Notes: generated by a model from the sequence alone, not told the origin. A DNA stretch of 53,210 bases from Reyranella sp. (GCA_022844015.1 JALHMO010000015.1:4548-57757); one strand, 5' to 3'. Numbered from the stretch's first letter, positions 34,037 through 43,484 are shown. Made by a program: numbers and translations.

Positions 34037-35122
34037 TCATGGCCGGTCGCGACGCGGGGCCGGCTGGAGCACGTCGCGTGTGCCGTTCTGCGGCGCCGGA
34101 CGGGCGGGCTTGTCGCCGCCGATCAGGTCGGTCGCCCTGGCGAAGATGCGCTCGAGATTCCAGCCGTTGGCAGAGGCTGCAGCGTCGAGCTCGCCGAGCG
34201 CATTGGCGACCAGGGCTTCCGCCTTGGTGTGGCGCTCCTCGCCGAACGCGGTACGTATCGCCATGCCTTCGGTGCGGAGGACCCTCTGGATCAGCTTGAG
34301 CACCGAGTTGCGGATGGGGTCCCATGGCTGGGTCGAGGAATTGTAGGCGCCGCCCAGGACCGCGGCATTCGAATGCTTGTTGTTGCCGTGCATCCGATAG
34401 CCGTAGAGCGCGTCGTGGATGGCGATGGTGCCGGTCAGCAGGGAGGCGAAGGTCGACAGGTAGAAGTCGACATAGAGCCTGAGCTCGGGGCTCGGCGGGA
34501 CGAAGATGAGATCGACGAAGCTCCGCCTGAACATCATGCTGGCCGTGCTGTTGGTGGCGCCTGCCGGCGACCACTGCGTATGCAGCGTCAGCTTGTGCGT
34601 CTGGGCGAAGGTAAATTTTCCGGTCTGCGGATCAATCGACGGCATCGTCGCCGGGTCGACCGGCCGCTGGGACGGCGGGTAGGGATCGGAGTCGAACCAC
34701 CAGGCCGTGCCCGCGAGCAGGCGGTCGTGGGCGTCGATCACGTGGCAGTCGCAGTAGGTCATGCCGACGGGAAAGTCGGTATTCATGTGCACCGCCAGAT
34801 GGCGGGCGATGAAATCGGCGTACCACAGGTCGTCCGAATCGAGGAAGCAGACGAACGGCGTGTCGAGCTCCATCAGGCCGCGGCGCACCGCGCCGGCCTG
34901 GCCGAGATTGGAGTCGAGCCGGACATAGCGAAAACGCGGATCGTCGAGCCTGGCCAGGCATTGCCGGATGACCTCGTCGGACCGGTCGGTCGAGGCATCG
35001 TCGACGATGACGACGCTGATGTCGCGCACGGTCTGACGCGCCACCGACTCGATGGCTTTTGCGACGTAGGCACAATTGTTGTGATTGGCGACGACGACCC
35101 CAACGGCGGGAGCAGAGGGCAT
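34037..35122 (-). CDS. Family 2 glycosyltransferase
   Basis: A 361-residue GT-A enzyme with VGVVVANHNNCAYVAKAIES at the N-terminus, VVIVDDASTDRSDEVI (near 37) and CFLDSDDLWYADFIARH, containing the metal-binding DSDD. This is the classical GT2 pattern. The C-terminal 130 residues are unconserved and have no membrane helices. ATG 35122 is preferred because GAGGA lies upstream; another ATG at 35140 has no ribosome site. It is first in the glycosyltransferase operon and faces the 434-base gap at 35141-35574, the only likely promoter location. Confidence 0.88.
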   Translation of the reverse strand: MPSAPAVGVVVANHNNCAYVAKAIESVARQTVRDISVVIVDDASTDRSDEVIRQCLARLDDPRFRYVRLDSNLGQAGAVRRGLMELDTPFVCFLDSDDLWYADFIARHLAVHMNTDFPVGMTYCDCHVIDAHDRLLAGTAWWFDSDPYPPSQRPVDPATMPSIDPQTGKFTFAQTHKLTLHTQWSPAGATNSTASMMFRRSFVDLIFVPPSPELRLYVDFYLSTFASLLTGTIAIHDALYGYRMHGNNKHSNAAVLGGAYNSSTQPWDPIRNSVLKLIQRVLRTEGMAIRTAFGEERHTKAEALVANALGELDAAASANGWNLERIFARATDLIGGDKPARPAPQNGTRDVLQPAPRRDRP

Positions 35123-35140
35123 AACCGATGAGGTCCTCAT

Positions 35141-35574
35141 GTTTCAGCGGCCCAGGGAAGCTTGGCTGCCATCCCGAACCGTCCCAATGCAGATACGTCG
35201 CGCCGGAATTTTTGGCGAGTTCTTTTGCTCCAGCAATCCGGCGGCAATTTGTCGGCTTGCCGGAACAAGATGCACCACTGCCCGGACAACCGCAATCCGC
35301 TCACAAGGTTGCACATGGCCACGGACCCTCCGCGGTTCCAGAACGGAGGGGGCGTTGATCACGAGTTGGTCACCAAACGCACGAAAAATTCCTCCCCAGC
35401 AGGGCGGGAGAGGTTAGGTGAGGGTGGGTGCAGGCGATCTCGCGACCTTCGAAGCCCCCCTCACCTGTCCTCTCCCCCTATTCGGGGGAGAGGACATGAG
35501 TCGTGTCCACCATATAGCGGCAGAGCCGCGAAGGGGGAACGCCGGTCGCCAAGCTCCGGGTATCCGGAGGATGG
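35141..35574. other. Gene-free gap with a family B repeat
   Basis: Between the glycosyltransferase operon start and the CoxL-type gene end. The first 250 bases show no gene and no recognisable element; they must hold the glycosyltransferase promoter. The right part contains the inverted repeat listed separately. Confidence 0.5.
35391..35497. repeat. Intergenic inverted repeat, family B
   Basis: Arms cctccccagcagggcgggagagg and cctctccccctattcgggggagagg (given in part) with gttaggtgagggtggg versus ccccctcacctgtcc. Related to 20-62 and 12319-12403; located downstream of the CoxL-type gene. Confidence 0.6.
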
Positions 35575-37854
35575 CTATTCCGCCGCCATCCTCGGGGTCG
35601 CGGCGTCGATCGCGGCCGACAGGCGCGGCGGCGACAAGGGCAGGTCCGTCAAGCGGATGCCGGTGCTGCGCGCCACGGCGTTGCCGACCGCGGCGAGCGG
35701 CGGCACGATCGGCACCTCGCCAACCCCACGCACGCCGTAGGGATGGTGCGGGTTCGGCACCTCGACCAGGATGGTCTCGATCATCGGCAGGTCCGAGGCC
35801 ACCGGCATGCGGTAGTCGAGGAACCCGGCGTTGTCGAGCCGGCCCTTGGAGCCGTAGATGTACTCCTCGTTCAGGGCCCAGCCGACGCCCTGCACGGCGC
35901 CGCCCTGCAATTGCCCCTCGACGTAGCTCGGATGGATGGCCGTGCCGACATCCTGGGCCGCCGTGTAGCGGTCCACGGTGACGATCCCGGTGTCGCGATC
36001 GACCGCGAGATCGACGATGTGCACGCCGAAGCCCGGGCCGGCGCCCTGGGCGTTGAGCTGGGCGTGCCCGTTGATCGGCCCGCCGGTCCTGCCCGCCGTT
36101 GCGGCGAGCTGGGCGAGAGACAGCGGCTCGAACTCGCCGACATTGCTGCCGGCCGGCTTGGCGCAGCCGTCCTCCCAGATCACGCCGTCGGGGTCGACGC
36201 CCCAGGTCTTGGCGGCGCGTACCTTGAGCTCCCGGATCATGTCGCGCACCGAGTTGACCACGGCCAGGCCGGTGGCGAAGGTGACGCGGCTGCCGCCGGT
36301 CACGAAGTTGAAGCCGATCGAGCTCGTATCGGCGATCACCGGCCGGACCTTGGAGTAGTCGACGCCGAGCTCCTCGGCCGCCATCAGGGCGAGCGAGGCG
36401 CGCGAGCCGCCGATGTCGGGGTTGCCGGAGATGATCGTCACCGTGCCGTCCTCGGCGACGTGTGCCGCGGCGCTCGAATCGGCGCCGACATTGAACCAGA
36501 ATCCGGCGGCCACGCCGCGTGACATGCCGGCCCTGGGCTTGCTCTTGTAATGCTCCGACGCCTTGGCGGCTTCCAGGGTCTCGACGAAGCCGATCGTATC
36601 GAAGGTCGGCCCGTAGCTCGTCTTGGTGCCCTTCTTGGCGGCGTTCTTGAGACGCAGGTCGATCGGATCCATGCGCAGTTCCTGCGCCAGGATGTCGACC
36701 GTCGATTCGACGCCCCACGCCGAGATCGGCGCACCCGGCGCGCGATAAGCCGCAACCTTGGGCCGGTTGCTGACCACGTCGTAGCCGACGACCTTGATGT
36801 TGGGGATGTCGTAGCAGGCGAAGCTGGTCCAGCAGGCCGGGCCAACCGGCGAGCCCGGGAAGGCGCCGGCTTGCAGGGCGATCGTGCATTCGGCGGCAAC
36901 GATGGTGCCGTCCCTCTTGGCCCCGATCTTGACGTGGACCGTGCCGCCCGGCGCCGGGCCGGAAGCGCGGAACACCTCGTCGCGGCTCATCACCATCTTC
37001 ACAGGCTTGCCCGACTTCTGCGACAGGCGGACGGCGATCGGCTCGAGATAGACCACGGTCTTGCCGCCGAAGCCGCCGCCGATCTCGGTCGGGGTGACGC
37101 GGATCTGCGAGGTCTCGATGTTGAGGAGGCGGCTGCAGAAGCCGCGCACCTGGAAGTGGCCCTGGGTCGTCGACCAGAGCTGGATCTGGCCGTCCTCGGC
37201 GGCGCTCGCCAGGGTGGCGTGCGGCTCGATGTAGCCCTGGTGCACGGCCTGCGTGGTGTAGTGACGCTCGACCACGATCTCGGCCTGCTTGAAACCGGCC
37301 TCGATGTCGCCCTTCAGGTTGTCGATGCGCTTGGCGATGTTCGACGGCTTGGTCGGCGCCGGCTTCACGCCTTCGGTGATCAGATGATCGTGCAGGATCG
37401 GCGCGTCTTCCTTCATTGCGTCGGCCACATCGATGACGTGCGGCAGCACCTCGTACTCGACCTTGATCAGGTCGAGCGCCGCCTTGGCGACAGCCTCGGT
37501 GGTCGCGGCGACGGCAGCGACCGGATGGCCCTCATAGAGCGCCTTCTCGCGTGCCATGACGTTGCGCGTGATATCGCGCAGGTTGACCTGCATCTCGCCG
37601 GTCGGGACGATCAGGTTGGGCTGATCGGGGAAATCCACCGCCGACACGACGGCTTTGACGCCGGGCAGGGCGAGGGCGGCCGAAGCGTCGATCGACTTTA
37701 TCACGGCATGGGCATGCGGGCTGCGCAGCACCTTGCCCACGAGCTGGCCTGGCATGTTGAAGTCGGCGCCGAAGCGGGCGCGGCCAGTCACCTTGTCGGC
37801 GCCGTCCGGACGGTCGGGACGCGTGCCGATCCACTTGTACTTGCCCTTGCTCAT
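35575..37854 (-). CDS. Xanthine dehydrogenase family molybdopterin-binding subunit (CoxL-like)
   Basis: A 759-residue large subunit of a three-part molybdenum hydroxylase. It has RPDGADKVTGRARFGADFNM at the N-terminus, GGGFGGKT (near 260), the Mo-cofactor loop AAYRAPGAPISAWGVEST (near 367-384) and a C-terminal GVRGVGEVPIVPP with the conserved catalytic glutamate. The AYRAPGAP form differs from the AYxCSFR loop of true CO dehydrogenase, so a hydroxylase or dehydrogenase of an aromatic or heterocyclic substrate is more likely. The ATG overlaps the 2Fe-2S subunit stop by 4 bases. Last gene of the M-S-L operon. Confidence 0.93.
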   Translation of the reverse strand: MSKGKYKWIGTRPDRPDGADKVTGRARFGADFNMPGQLVGKVLRSPHAHAVIKSIDASAALALPGVKAVVSAVDFPDQPNLIVPTGEMQVNLRDITRNVMAREKALYEGHPVAAVAATTEAVAKAALDLIKVEYEVLPHVIDVADAMKEDAPILHDHLITEGVKPAPTKPSNIAKRIDNLKGDIEAGFKQAEIVVERHYTTQAVHQGYIEPHATLASAAEDGQIQLWSTTQGHFQVRGFCSRLLNIETSQIRVTPTEIGGGFGGKTVVYLEPIAVRLSQKSGKPVKMVMSRDEVFRASGPAPGGTVHVKIGAKRDGTIVAAECTIALQAGAFPGSPVGPACWTSFACYDIPNIKVVGYDVVSNRPKVAAYRAPGAPISAWGVESTVDILAQELRMDPIDLRLKNAAKKGTKTSYGPTFDTIGFVETLEAAKASEHYKSKPRAGMSRGVAAGFWFNVGADSSAAAHVAEDGTVTIISGNPDIGGSRASLALMAAEELGVDYSKVRPVIADTSSIGFNFVTGGSRVTFATGLAVVNSVRDMIRELKVRAAKTWGVDPDGVIWEDGCAKPAGSNVGEFEPLSLAQLAATAGRTGGPINGHAQLNAQGAGPGFGVHIVDLAVDRDTGIVTVDRYTAAQDVGTAIHPSYVEGQLQGGAVQGVGWALNEEYIYGSKGRLDNAGFLDYRMPVASDLPMIETILVEVPNPHHPYGVRGVGEVPIVPPLAAVGNAVARSTGIRLTDLPLSPPRLSAAIDAATPRMAAE

Positions 37855-38333
37855 CGCGCTGTCTCCCTCATTTCAGCGGCCACTTCCATGACCGCGCGGA
37901 CGATCTTGTCGTAGCCCGTGCACCGGCAGAGGTTTCCGGCGAGCCAGAAGCGGACCTCGGTCTCGGTCGGGTTGGGATTCTTCGCCAGCAGCGCCTTGGA
38001 GGCGACGAGGAAGCCCGGCGTGCAGATGCCGCACTGCAGGGCGGCGAACTCGACGAACTTCTTCTGCAGCGGATGGAGCTGCTCGCCGTGGGCCATGCCC
38101 TCGATGGTCTCGACCTTCTTGCCCTCGGCCTCGACCGCCAGCATCAGGCAGCTGCAGATCAGGCGATCGTCGAGCATGATGCTGCAGGCGCCGCAGTCGC
38201 CCGAGCCGCAGCCTTCCTTGCTGCCGGTCAAGCCGAGCTGATCGCGCAGCACGTCGAGCATGGTCTGCGAGGCGTCGCAGAGGAACTCGGTCGGCTCGCC
38301 GTTGATGGTGGTGGTGACGTGAGTCTTAGCCAT
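37851..38333 (-). CDS. 2Fe-2S subunit of molybdenum hydroxylase (CoxS-like)
   Basis: A 160-residue iron-sulfur subunit that passes electrons from the molybdenum centre to FAD. The N-terminal plant-ferredoxin cluster is CGSGDCGACSIMLD with a fourth cysteine in ICSC. The C-terminal helical cluster is CGICTPGF and LCRCTGYDKIV. Length is normal. ATG 38333 has GGAGGG 8 bases upstream. It is 2 bases after the FAD subunit stop and overlaps the large subunit start, so the three subunits are made together. Confidence 0.95.
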   Translation of the reverse strand: MAKTHVTTTINGEPTEFLCDASQTMLDVLRDQLGLTGSKEGCGSGDCGACSIMLDDRLICSCLMLAVEAEGKKVETIEGMAHGEQLHPLQKKFVEFAALQCGICTPGFLVASKALLAKNPNPTETEVRFWLAGNLCRCTGYDKIVRAVMEVAAEMRETAR

Positions 38334-38335
38334 GA

Positions 38336-39205
38336 TCAGCGCCCTCCCGCGCGTTCCGCCGCAATGGCCGCGACGCGTTTCAGCAGGACGCCGGCAATCT
38401 TGGTTCGGTAAACAATAGTGCCGCGCTTGTCGTTGATCGGCTTGCACACCGCGCGGCAGGCGGCGGCAGCCTTCTCGAGTGCCTCGGCATCGAGCTTCGA
38501 GCCGACGAGGGCGGCCCCGGCCGCCTCGACCAGCATCACGGTCGGCGCGACGGCGCCGAGCCCGACCCGGGCGGCAGTGCAGACCCCATCCTTCATCGTC
38601 AGGCTGACGCCGCAGCCGACCACGGCGATATCCATCTCGGTGCGCGGGATCAGTCGCAGATAGGCGTCGCTCGAGCCTGCTGGCCTCGCCGGCAGGGAGA
38701 AGCTGACGACGATCTCGCCGGGCTGCAGCGAGGTCTTGCCTGGCCCGATCTGGATCTTCTCGACCGCCACCTCGCGACGGCCATTCGGCCCGTGCACGGC
38801 GACGATGGCGCCCGCGGCGATCAGCGCCGGAACGCTGTCGGCCGCCGGCGAAGCGTTGCAGAGATTGCCGCCGGGCGAGGCGCGGCCCTGGATCTGCTTC
38901 GAGCCGATCAGGTTGATCGCCTCGACCACGCCGGGCCATGCCTTCTTGAGCGCGGCGTGCTCGCCGATCCTGGCGCCGGAAACCGCGGCGCCGACGCGGA
39001 ACGCGCCGCCGCCCTTGTCCTCGATTGCGCTCATCTCGACGATGTTCTTCACGTCGATGATCGCGCCCGGCAGGGCCATGCCCGCCTTCATCTGCACCAG
39101 GAGATCGGTGCCGCCGGCTAGAATGCGTCCCGTGCCCTTGGCCGCGAGCAAGGCACCAACCGCCTCGTCGATCGTGTGGGGCGCGCTGTATCTTATGTCA
39201 TTCAT
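38336..39205 (-). CDS. FAD-binding subunit of molybdenum hydroxylase (CoxM-like)
   Basis: A 289-residue flavin subunit. It shows RILAGGTDLLVQMKAG near 28 and GRASPGGNLCNASPAADSV near 103, the two FAD-binding stretches of the CoxM/XdhB family, then a CO-dehydrogenase flavoprotein C-terminal domain (SFSLPARPAGSSDAYLRL). ATG 39205 gives the family N-terminus MNDIRYSAPHTIDEA; the frame is open further upstream without similarity. First gene of the operon, divergent from the carboxyltransferase with a 215-base spacer. Confidence 0.94.
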   Translation of the reverse strand: MNDIRYSAPHTIDEAVGALLAAKGTGRILAGGTDLLVQMKAGMALPGAIIDVKNIVEMSAIEDKGGGAFRVGAAVSGARIGEHAALKKAWPGVVEAINLIGSKQIQGRASPGGNLCNASPAADSVPALIAAGAIVAVHGPNGRREVAVEKIQIGPGKTSLQPGEIVVSFSLPARPAGSSDAYLRLIPRTEMDIAVVGCGVSLTMKDGVCTAARVGLGAVAPTVMLVEAAGAALVGSKLDAEALEKAAAACRAVCKPINDKRGTIVYRTKIAGVLLKRVAAIAAERAGGR

Positions 39206-39420
39206 CTCGACATCCCGTTGAAGTTTCCGGACCTGTGGCGGTTCCCGTTGTGCCGGGAATTCTTTGCAGGGCCTCCTACTATAGGGGTAATCGGGCGTCC
39301 GTTGACCGAATAATGCTACGGAGCGTCGATTCAGGCCCGTTTGAGCAACCGGCATTGAGTCACGGAATCTACTTTCCGCATAGCGATTTTTGAAGGCTGC
39401 GCATCAGGAGAGCGACGTCG

Positions 39421-40944
39421 ATGACCGATCCCACGAGCAATCCGCCGATGCGGCCCGACCTGCAGCAGGTGCTGGACAGCCGCGCCGCCATCCTGGACGA
39501 AGCGCGGCCGAAGGCGGTGGCACAGCAGCGCAAGCGCAACCGCTGGACGGCGCGCGAAGGCATCGCCGCCCTCGCCGATGCGGGAAGCTTCGTCGAGTAT
39601 GGCGGGCTCGCGCGCCCGGCAGTGGCCGGCATGAGCGGCGCGGCCGATGGGGTGATCATGGGCACGGCGCAGATCGAGGGTCGGCCGGTCGATCTGCTGT
39701 TCTACGACTACACCGTCTATGCAGGCACGCAGAGTTCCATCAATCACGCCAAGACCACGCGCATGTTCGAGCATGCCGAGCGCCATCGCCTGCCGGTCGT
39801 GTGCTGGCTCGACGGCGGCGGCGCGCGGCCGCACGACATGAAGGTCGAAGGCCGCGGCTCGACCCCGACCTTCGTCGTATTCGCGCGCCTGTCGGGGCTG
39901 GTGCCGACGGTCGGCATCCTGCCCGGCCGTGCCTTTGCCGGGCACGCCAATCTCGCCGGCATGTGCGACCTGCTGGTCGCGACGCCCGATTCGGCACTCG
40001 GCATGGCGGGGCCGCCGCTCGTCGAGGCGGCGCTCGGCGTCAAGCTCACGCCGGAGGAGATCGGACCGGCCTCGGTCCATGTCGCGTCGGGCGTCATCGA
40101 CGTGCTGGTCGCCGACGAGGCCGAGGCGATCGCCGTTGCCAAGAAATATCTCGCTTACTTCGGCGGGCCGATGACGCCGGGCGCGGCGCCCGACGTCGCG
40201 GCGCTGCGCACGGTCGTGCCCGACAACCCGCGGCGCGCCTACAACGTCCGCAAGGTGATCGACGGCATCGCCGACCTGGGCAGCGTGCTCGAGCTCAAGG
40301 CCGGCTTCGGCCGCGCCGTGGTGACGTCGCTGATCCGCATCGGCGGCCGGCCGGTCGGCGTGATCGCCAACCAGCCGATGTATCTCGCCGGCGCGATCGA
40401 CAGCCCGGCCTCGGAGAAGGCGGCGCGCTTCATCCAGATCTGCGATGCCTTCGACATCCCGATCCTCTCCCTGTGCGACACGCCCGGCCTGATGGTTGGT
40501 CCCGACGTCGAGAAGACCGGCCTGGTGCGCAAGAGTGCGCGCGTGCTGACCGCCTTCGCCAATGCCACGGTGCCGGTGATGACTGTCGTGCTACGCAAGG
40601 CCTACGGGCTCGGCTACTACGTCATGGGCTCCCAGCCGCTCGAGCCGGCGATCCTGCTCGCCTGGCCGACTGCCGAGTATGGAGGCATGGGCCTCGAAGG
40701 CGCCGTCAACATCATCTACCGGGCCGAGCTCGAGGCGGCGGCGGAAGGCGAGCGCGCCGCGTTTCACAAGCGCCTGACCGACGAGCTGAAGCGCTCGAAC
40801 ACGGCTCTCGAGGTCGCCGCGCGCTACCTCTACGACGACGTGATCGACCCGGCCGACACCCGCGACATCCTGATCAAGACACTCGCCACGCTTCCGCCGC
40901 CCCCGCCGCGCACGACCCGCAAGCGGCTGATCGAGCCGTTCTGA
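39421..40944 (+). CDS. Acyl-CoA carboxylase carboxyltransferase subunit
   Basis: A 507-residue carboxyltransferase of the PccB/MccB type, which moves carboxyl from biotin to an acyl-CoA. N-terminal half: VCWLDGGGARPHDM and GRAFAGHANLAGMCDLLVA. C-terminal half: DIPILSLCDTPGLMVGPDVE and AEYGGMGLEGAVNIIYR, the acyl-CoA and biotin pocket motifs. The usual oxyanion SGGARI reads GGGARP here. No biotin carboxylase or biotin carrier gene is nearby, so partner subunits must be encoded elsewhere or the protein has changed role. Transcribed divergently from the CoxMSL operon. Confidence 0.88.
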   Translation: MTDPTSNPPMRPDLQQVLDSRAAILDEARPKAVAQQRKRNRWTAREGIAALADAGSFVEYGGLARPAVAGMSGAADGVIMGTAQIEGRPVDLLFYDYTVYAGTQSSINHAKTTRMFEHAERHRLPVVCWLDGGGARPHDMKVEGRGSTPTFVVFARLSGLVPTVGILPGRAFAGHANLAGMCDLLVATPDSALGMAGPPLVEAALGVKLTPEEIGPASVHVASGVIDVLVADEAEAIAVAKKYLAYFGGPMTPGAAPDVAALRTVVPDNPRRAYNVRKVIDGIADLGSVLELKAGFGRAVVTSLIRIGGRPVGVIANQPMYLAGAIDSPASEKAARFIQICDAFDIPILSLCDTPGLMVGPDVEKTGLVRKSARVLTAFANATVPVMTVVLRKAYGLGYYVMGSQPLEPAILLAWPTAEYGGMGLEGAVNIIYRAELEAAAEGERAAFHKRLTDELKRSNTALEVAARYLYDDVIDPADTRDILIKTLATLPPPPPRTTRKRLIEPF

Positions 40945-40997
40945 GGGCGACCGCTTTCGGTTCGACCTCATCCGGGATGTGGCGGCAACAGCAATAT

Positions 40998-41106
40998 CCT
41001 CATCCTGAGGAGCGCCCATAGGGGGCGTCTCGAAGGATGGGCCTCAGGCAAGCTGCCTGTTGCCCATGCTTCGAGACGCTCGCTAGGCTCGCTCCTCAGC
41101 ATGAGG
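40998..41106. repeat. Palindromic intergenic repeat, family A copy 4
   Basis: Outer arms cctcatcctgaggagcgccc and gagcgagcctag...cagcatgagg; inner arms cgtctcgaaggatgggc and gcccatgcttcgagacg. Lies between the carboxyltransferase and acyl-CoA ligase genes, ending 48 bases before the ligase start. Confidence 0.9.
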
Positions 41107-41153
41107 TGGTGGGGTTGCTCGCGTGAGTGACCTTCATCCGGGAGAAAACTTCC

Positions 41154-42770
41154 ATGTCGAAACCCTGGCACGATCCCCGCGTCCCGCCGGCGGAGCAGTG
41201 CGTGCTGCGGCCGCTGCTCGAGCGGCACGCGGCCAGCATGCCGGACAAGGTGTTCGCGCGTTTCGCCGACGGCACCGAATGGACGTACCGGGAGACGCTG
41301 GCGATCGCGCGCCGTACCGCGATCGGCCTCGGCGCGCTCGGCGTGGCGGCGGGCGACAAGGTCCTGTGCTGGCTGCCCAACGGTCCTGATGCCATCCGGG
41401 TGTGGTTCGGCCTCAACTGTCTCGGCGCGGTCTACGTGCCGATCAATCTCGCCTATCGCGGCGGCCTGCTGGCCCATGTCGTGGAGAACTCGGATGCGCG
41501 GCTGATCGTGGCGCATGCCGACCTGCTCGGCCGGCTTGCCGACATCGATCGCGCCGCGCTCGACGCGGCCGTGGTCCTGCACGGCGCACCCGTCGACGTG
41601 CCGGGTCTCGCGGTTCATGGGCCGGAGGCGCTTGCGCCTGCCGATGGCGACCTGCCGCTGCCGGTCGGCGGCGTGGCGCCGTGGAACATGCAGTCGATCA
41701 TCTACACGTCGGGCACGACCGGGCCGTCGAAGGGCGTGATGTCGTCCTACCTGCAGCTCTATTCGATGGGGACGGAGTCGTTCCCCTTCCTCGGCGCCGA
41801 CGATCGCCTCATGGTCAACCTGCCGCTGTTCCATGTCGGCGGCACGGCGGCGGTCTATGCCATGCTGGCGCTGGGCGGCTCGATCGCCGTCGTCGAGGCG
41901 TTCGACACGGCGTCGTTCTGGCGCGTCGTCACCGAGACCGGCACGACTTGCTGCGTGCTGCTGGGCGTCATGGCGACCTTCCTGTCGAAACAGCCGCCCG
42001 GACCGCAGGACCGCAACCACACGCTCGCCAGCGCCGTCATGGTGCCACTGTGCGAGGATGCGGCGGCCTTCTCGGCGCGCTTCGGCTGCGACATCTACAC
42101 GGTCTTCAACATGACCGAGGTGTCTACGCCGCTGAGGTCGGGCAGGAACCCGGCGCCGCTCGGCACCTGCGGCCGGCCGCGCGGCGGCGTCGAGGTGCGG
42201 GTCGTCGACGAGAACGACTGCGAGGTGGCGCCCGGCGCGGTCGGCGAGCTCATCGTGCGCACCGACCGGCCGTGGGCAATGAACCACGGCTACTACAGGA
42301 ACCCCGAGGCAACGGCGCGGGCGTGGCGCAACGGCTGGTTCCATACCGGCGATGCTTTCCGCGTCGGCGAGGACGGCCAGCTCTTCTTCGTCGACCGCAT
42401 GAAGGACGCGATCCGCCGGCGCGGCGAGAACATCTCCTCCTTCGAGGTCGAGACCGAGGTGTGCGCCCATCCGCTGGTCAAGGAGGCTGCCGTGGTCGCC
42501 GTGGCGAGCGAGCTCGCCGAGGACGAGGTGCTGGTCGCGCTGTCGGTGGTCGACGATGCGGTGCTCGATCCGGCCGAGCTGATCCGCTTCCTGGTTCCGC
42601 GCATGGCGCACTTCATGGTGCCGCGCTTCGTCCGCATCGTGCCGGCGCTGCCCAAGACCCCGACGCAGAAGGTGCAGAAGCATCTGCTGCGCAGCGAGGG
42701 CATCACGGCCGACACCTGGGATCGCGATAAGGCCGGCATCCGGCTGCGGCGGGAGCGACTGTCGGCATAG
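41154..42770 (+). CDS. AMP-forming acyl-CoA synthetase (CaiC-like)
   Basis: A 538-residue ANL-family ligase that activates a carboxylic acid as acyl-AMP and then acyl-CoA. The P-loop is IIYTSGTTGPSKGVM (near 182), with FNMTEVSTPL (A5 region), the adenine/ribose motif WFHTGDAFRVGEDGQLFFVD, hinge RMKDAIRRRGENIS and the catalytic lysine region PKTPTQKVQKHLLR. ATG 41154 follows GGGAGAA; an upstream ATG at 41127 lacks a site. The closest named family by layout is crotonobetaine/carnitine-CoA ligase, but the acid is unknown. It precedes the IorAB-type genes and may act in the same catabolic route. Confidence 0.92.
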   Translation: MSKPWHDPRVPPAEQCVLRPLLERHAASMPDKVFARFADGTEWTYRETLAIARRTAIGLGALGVAAGDKVLCWLPNGPDAIRVWFGLNCLGAVYVPINLAYRGGLLAHVVENSDARLIVAHADLLGRLADIDRAALDAAVVLHGAPVDVPGLAVHGPEALAPADGDLPLPVGGVAPWNMQSIIYTSGTTGPSKGVMSSYLQLYSMGTESFPFLGADDRLMVNLPLFHVGGTAAVYAMLALGGSIAVVEAFDTASFWRVVTETGTTCCVLLGVMATFLSKQPPGPQDRNHTLASAVMVPLCEDAAAFSARFGCDIYTVFNMTEVSTPLRSGRNPAPLGTCGRPRGGVEVRVVDENDCEVAPGAVGELIVRTDRPWAMNHGYYRNPEATARAWRNGWFHTGDAFRVGEDGQLFFVDRMKDAIRRRGENISSFEVETEVCAHPLVKEAAVVAVASELAEDEVLVALSVVDDAVLDPAELIRFLVPRMAHFMVPRFVRIVPALPKTPTQKVQKHLLRSEGITADTWDRDKAGIRLRRERLSA

Positions 42771-42802
42771 GCGCGCTCGTCTTGCCGTCGAGTCCAACAC
42801 GG

Positions 42803-42910
42803 CCTCATCTTGAGGAGCGCCCGAAGGGCGCGTCTCGAAGGATGGCAACAGGAACCTTGTCTGTTGTCCATGCTTCGAGACGCGAGCTGCGCTCGCTCCT
42901 CAGCATGAGG
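42803..42910. repeat. Palindromic intergenic repeat, family A copy 5
   Basis: Outer arms cctcatcttgaggagc and gctcctcagcatgagg, inner arms cgtctcgaaggatgg and ccatgcttcgagacg. It lies between the ligase stop and the 2Fe-2S gene. Confidence 0.9.
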
Positions 42911-43007
42911 TTGTCAGGTTGCGCAATCCGGTGAGCTCGAGCCGACAATCCTGTTGTCATCCCTCGCGCCGCGAGGGACCTTGCAGCACTGGATCGGGGA
43001 GGCCCTC

Positions 43008-43484
43008 TTGAACATCAACCTCATGGTTAACGGCGAGGCGCGACGCGTCGAGGCACCGGAGACGACGTCGCTGCTCGAGGTGCTCCGCAACCATCTCGGG
43101 CTGATGGGTACGCGCTACGGCTGCGGGCTGGAGCAGTGCGGCTGCTGCACGGTGCTGGTCGACGGCGAGCCGGCCCATGCCTGCACGCGCGAGGTCGGCA
43201 CTGTCGCCGGCCGAGCGGTGACCACCATCGAGGGGCTCGGGTCGGCCACCGACATGCATCCCCTGCAGCAGGCCTTCGTCGACGAGCAGGCCGGTCAGTG
43301 CGGCTACTGCCTGTCGGGCATCATCGTGTCGGCCAAGGCGCTGCTCGATCGCAACCCGCGACCGAGCCGGGCCGACATCGTGACGGCGCTCGATCGCCAC
43401 CTCTGTCGTTGCGGCACCCATCAGCGCATCATCCGCGCCGTGCAGCGCGCCGCCGAGACTTTGCGCAACGGGAGGCCGTCATGA
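43008..43484 (+). CDS. 2Fe-2S subunit of two-component molybdenum hydroxylase (IorA-like)
   Basis: A 158-residue iron-sulfur subunit with N-terminal cluster CGLEQCGCCTVLVDG and C-terminal CGYCLSGI plus LCRCGTHQRIIRA. The form CGxEQCGCC is typical of IorA-type (isoquinoline 1-oxidoreductase) proteins rather than CoxS. The start is judged to be TTG 43008, because GGGGAGG ends 6 bases before it and it gives the family N-terminus NINLMVNGE; the ATG at 43023 and the ATG at 42954 (18 extra residues) are alternatives. It overlaps the large subunit by 4 bases. No FAD subunit follows, as in IorAB. Confidence 0.92.
   Translation: MNINLMVNGEARRVEAPETTSLLEVLRNHLGLMGTRYGCGLEQCGCCTVLVDGEPAHACTREVGTVAGRAVTTIEGLGSATDMHPLQQAFVDEQAGQCGYCLSGIIVSAKALLDRNPRPSRADIVTALDRHLCRCGTHQRIIRAVQRAAETLRNGRPS

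Noticed and set aside
35575..39205. Aerobic carbon monoxide dehydrogenase
   Set aside because: The subunit order and folds match CoxMSL, but the active-site loop is AYRAPGAP rather than AYxCSFR, so CO oxidation is not supported.
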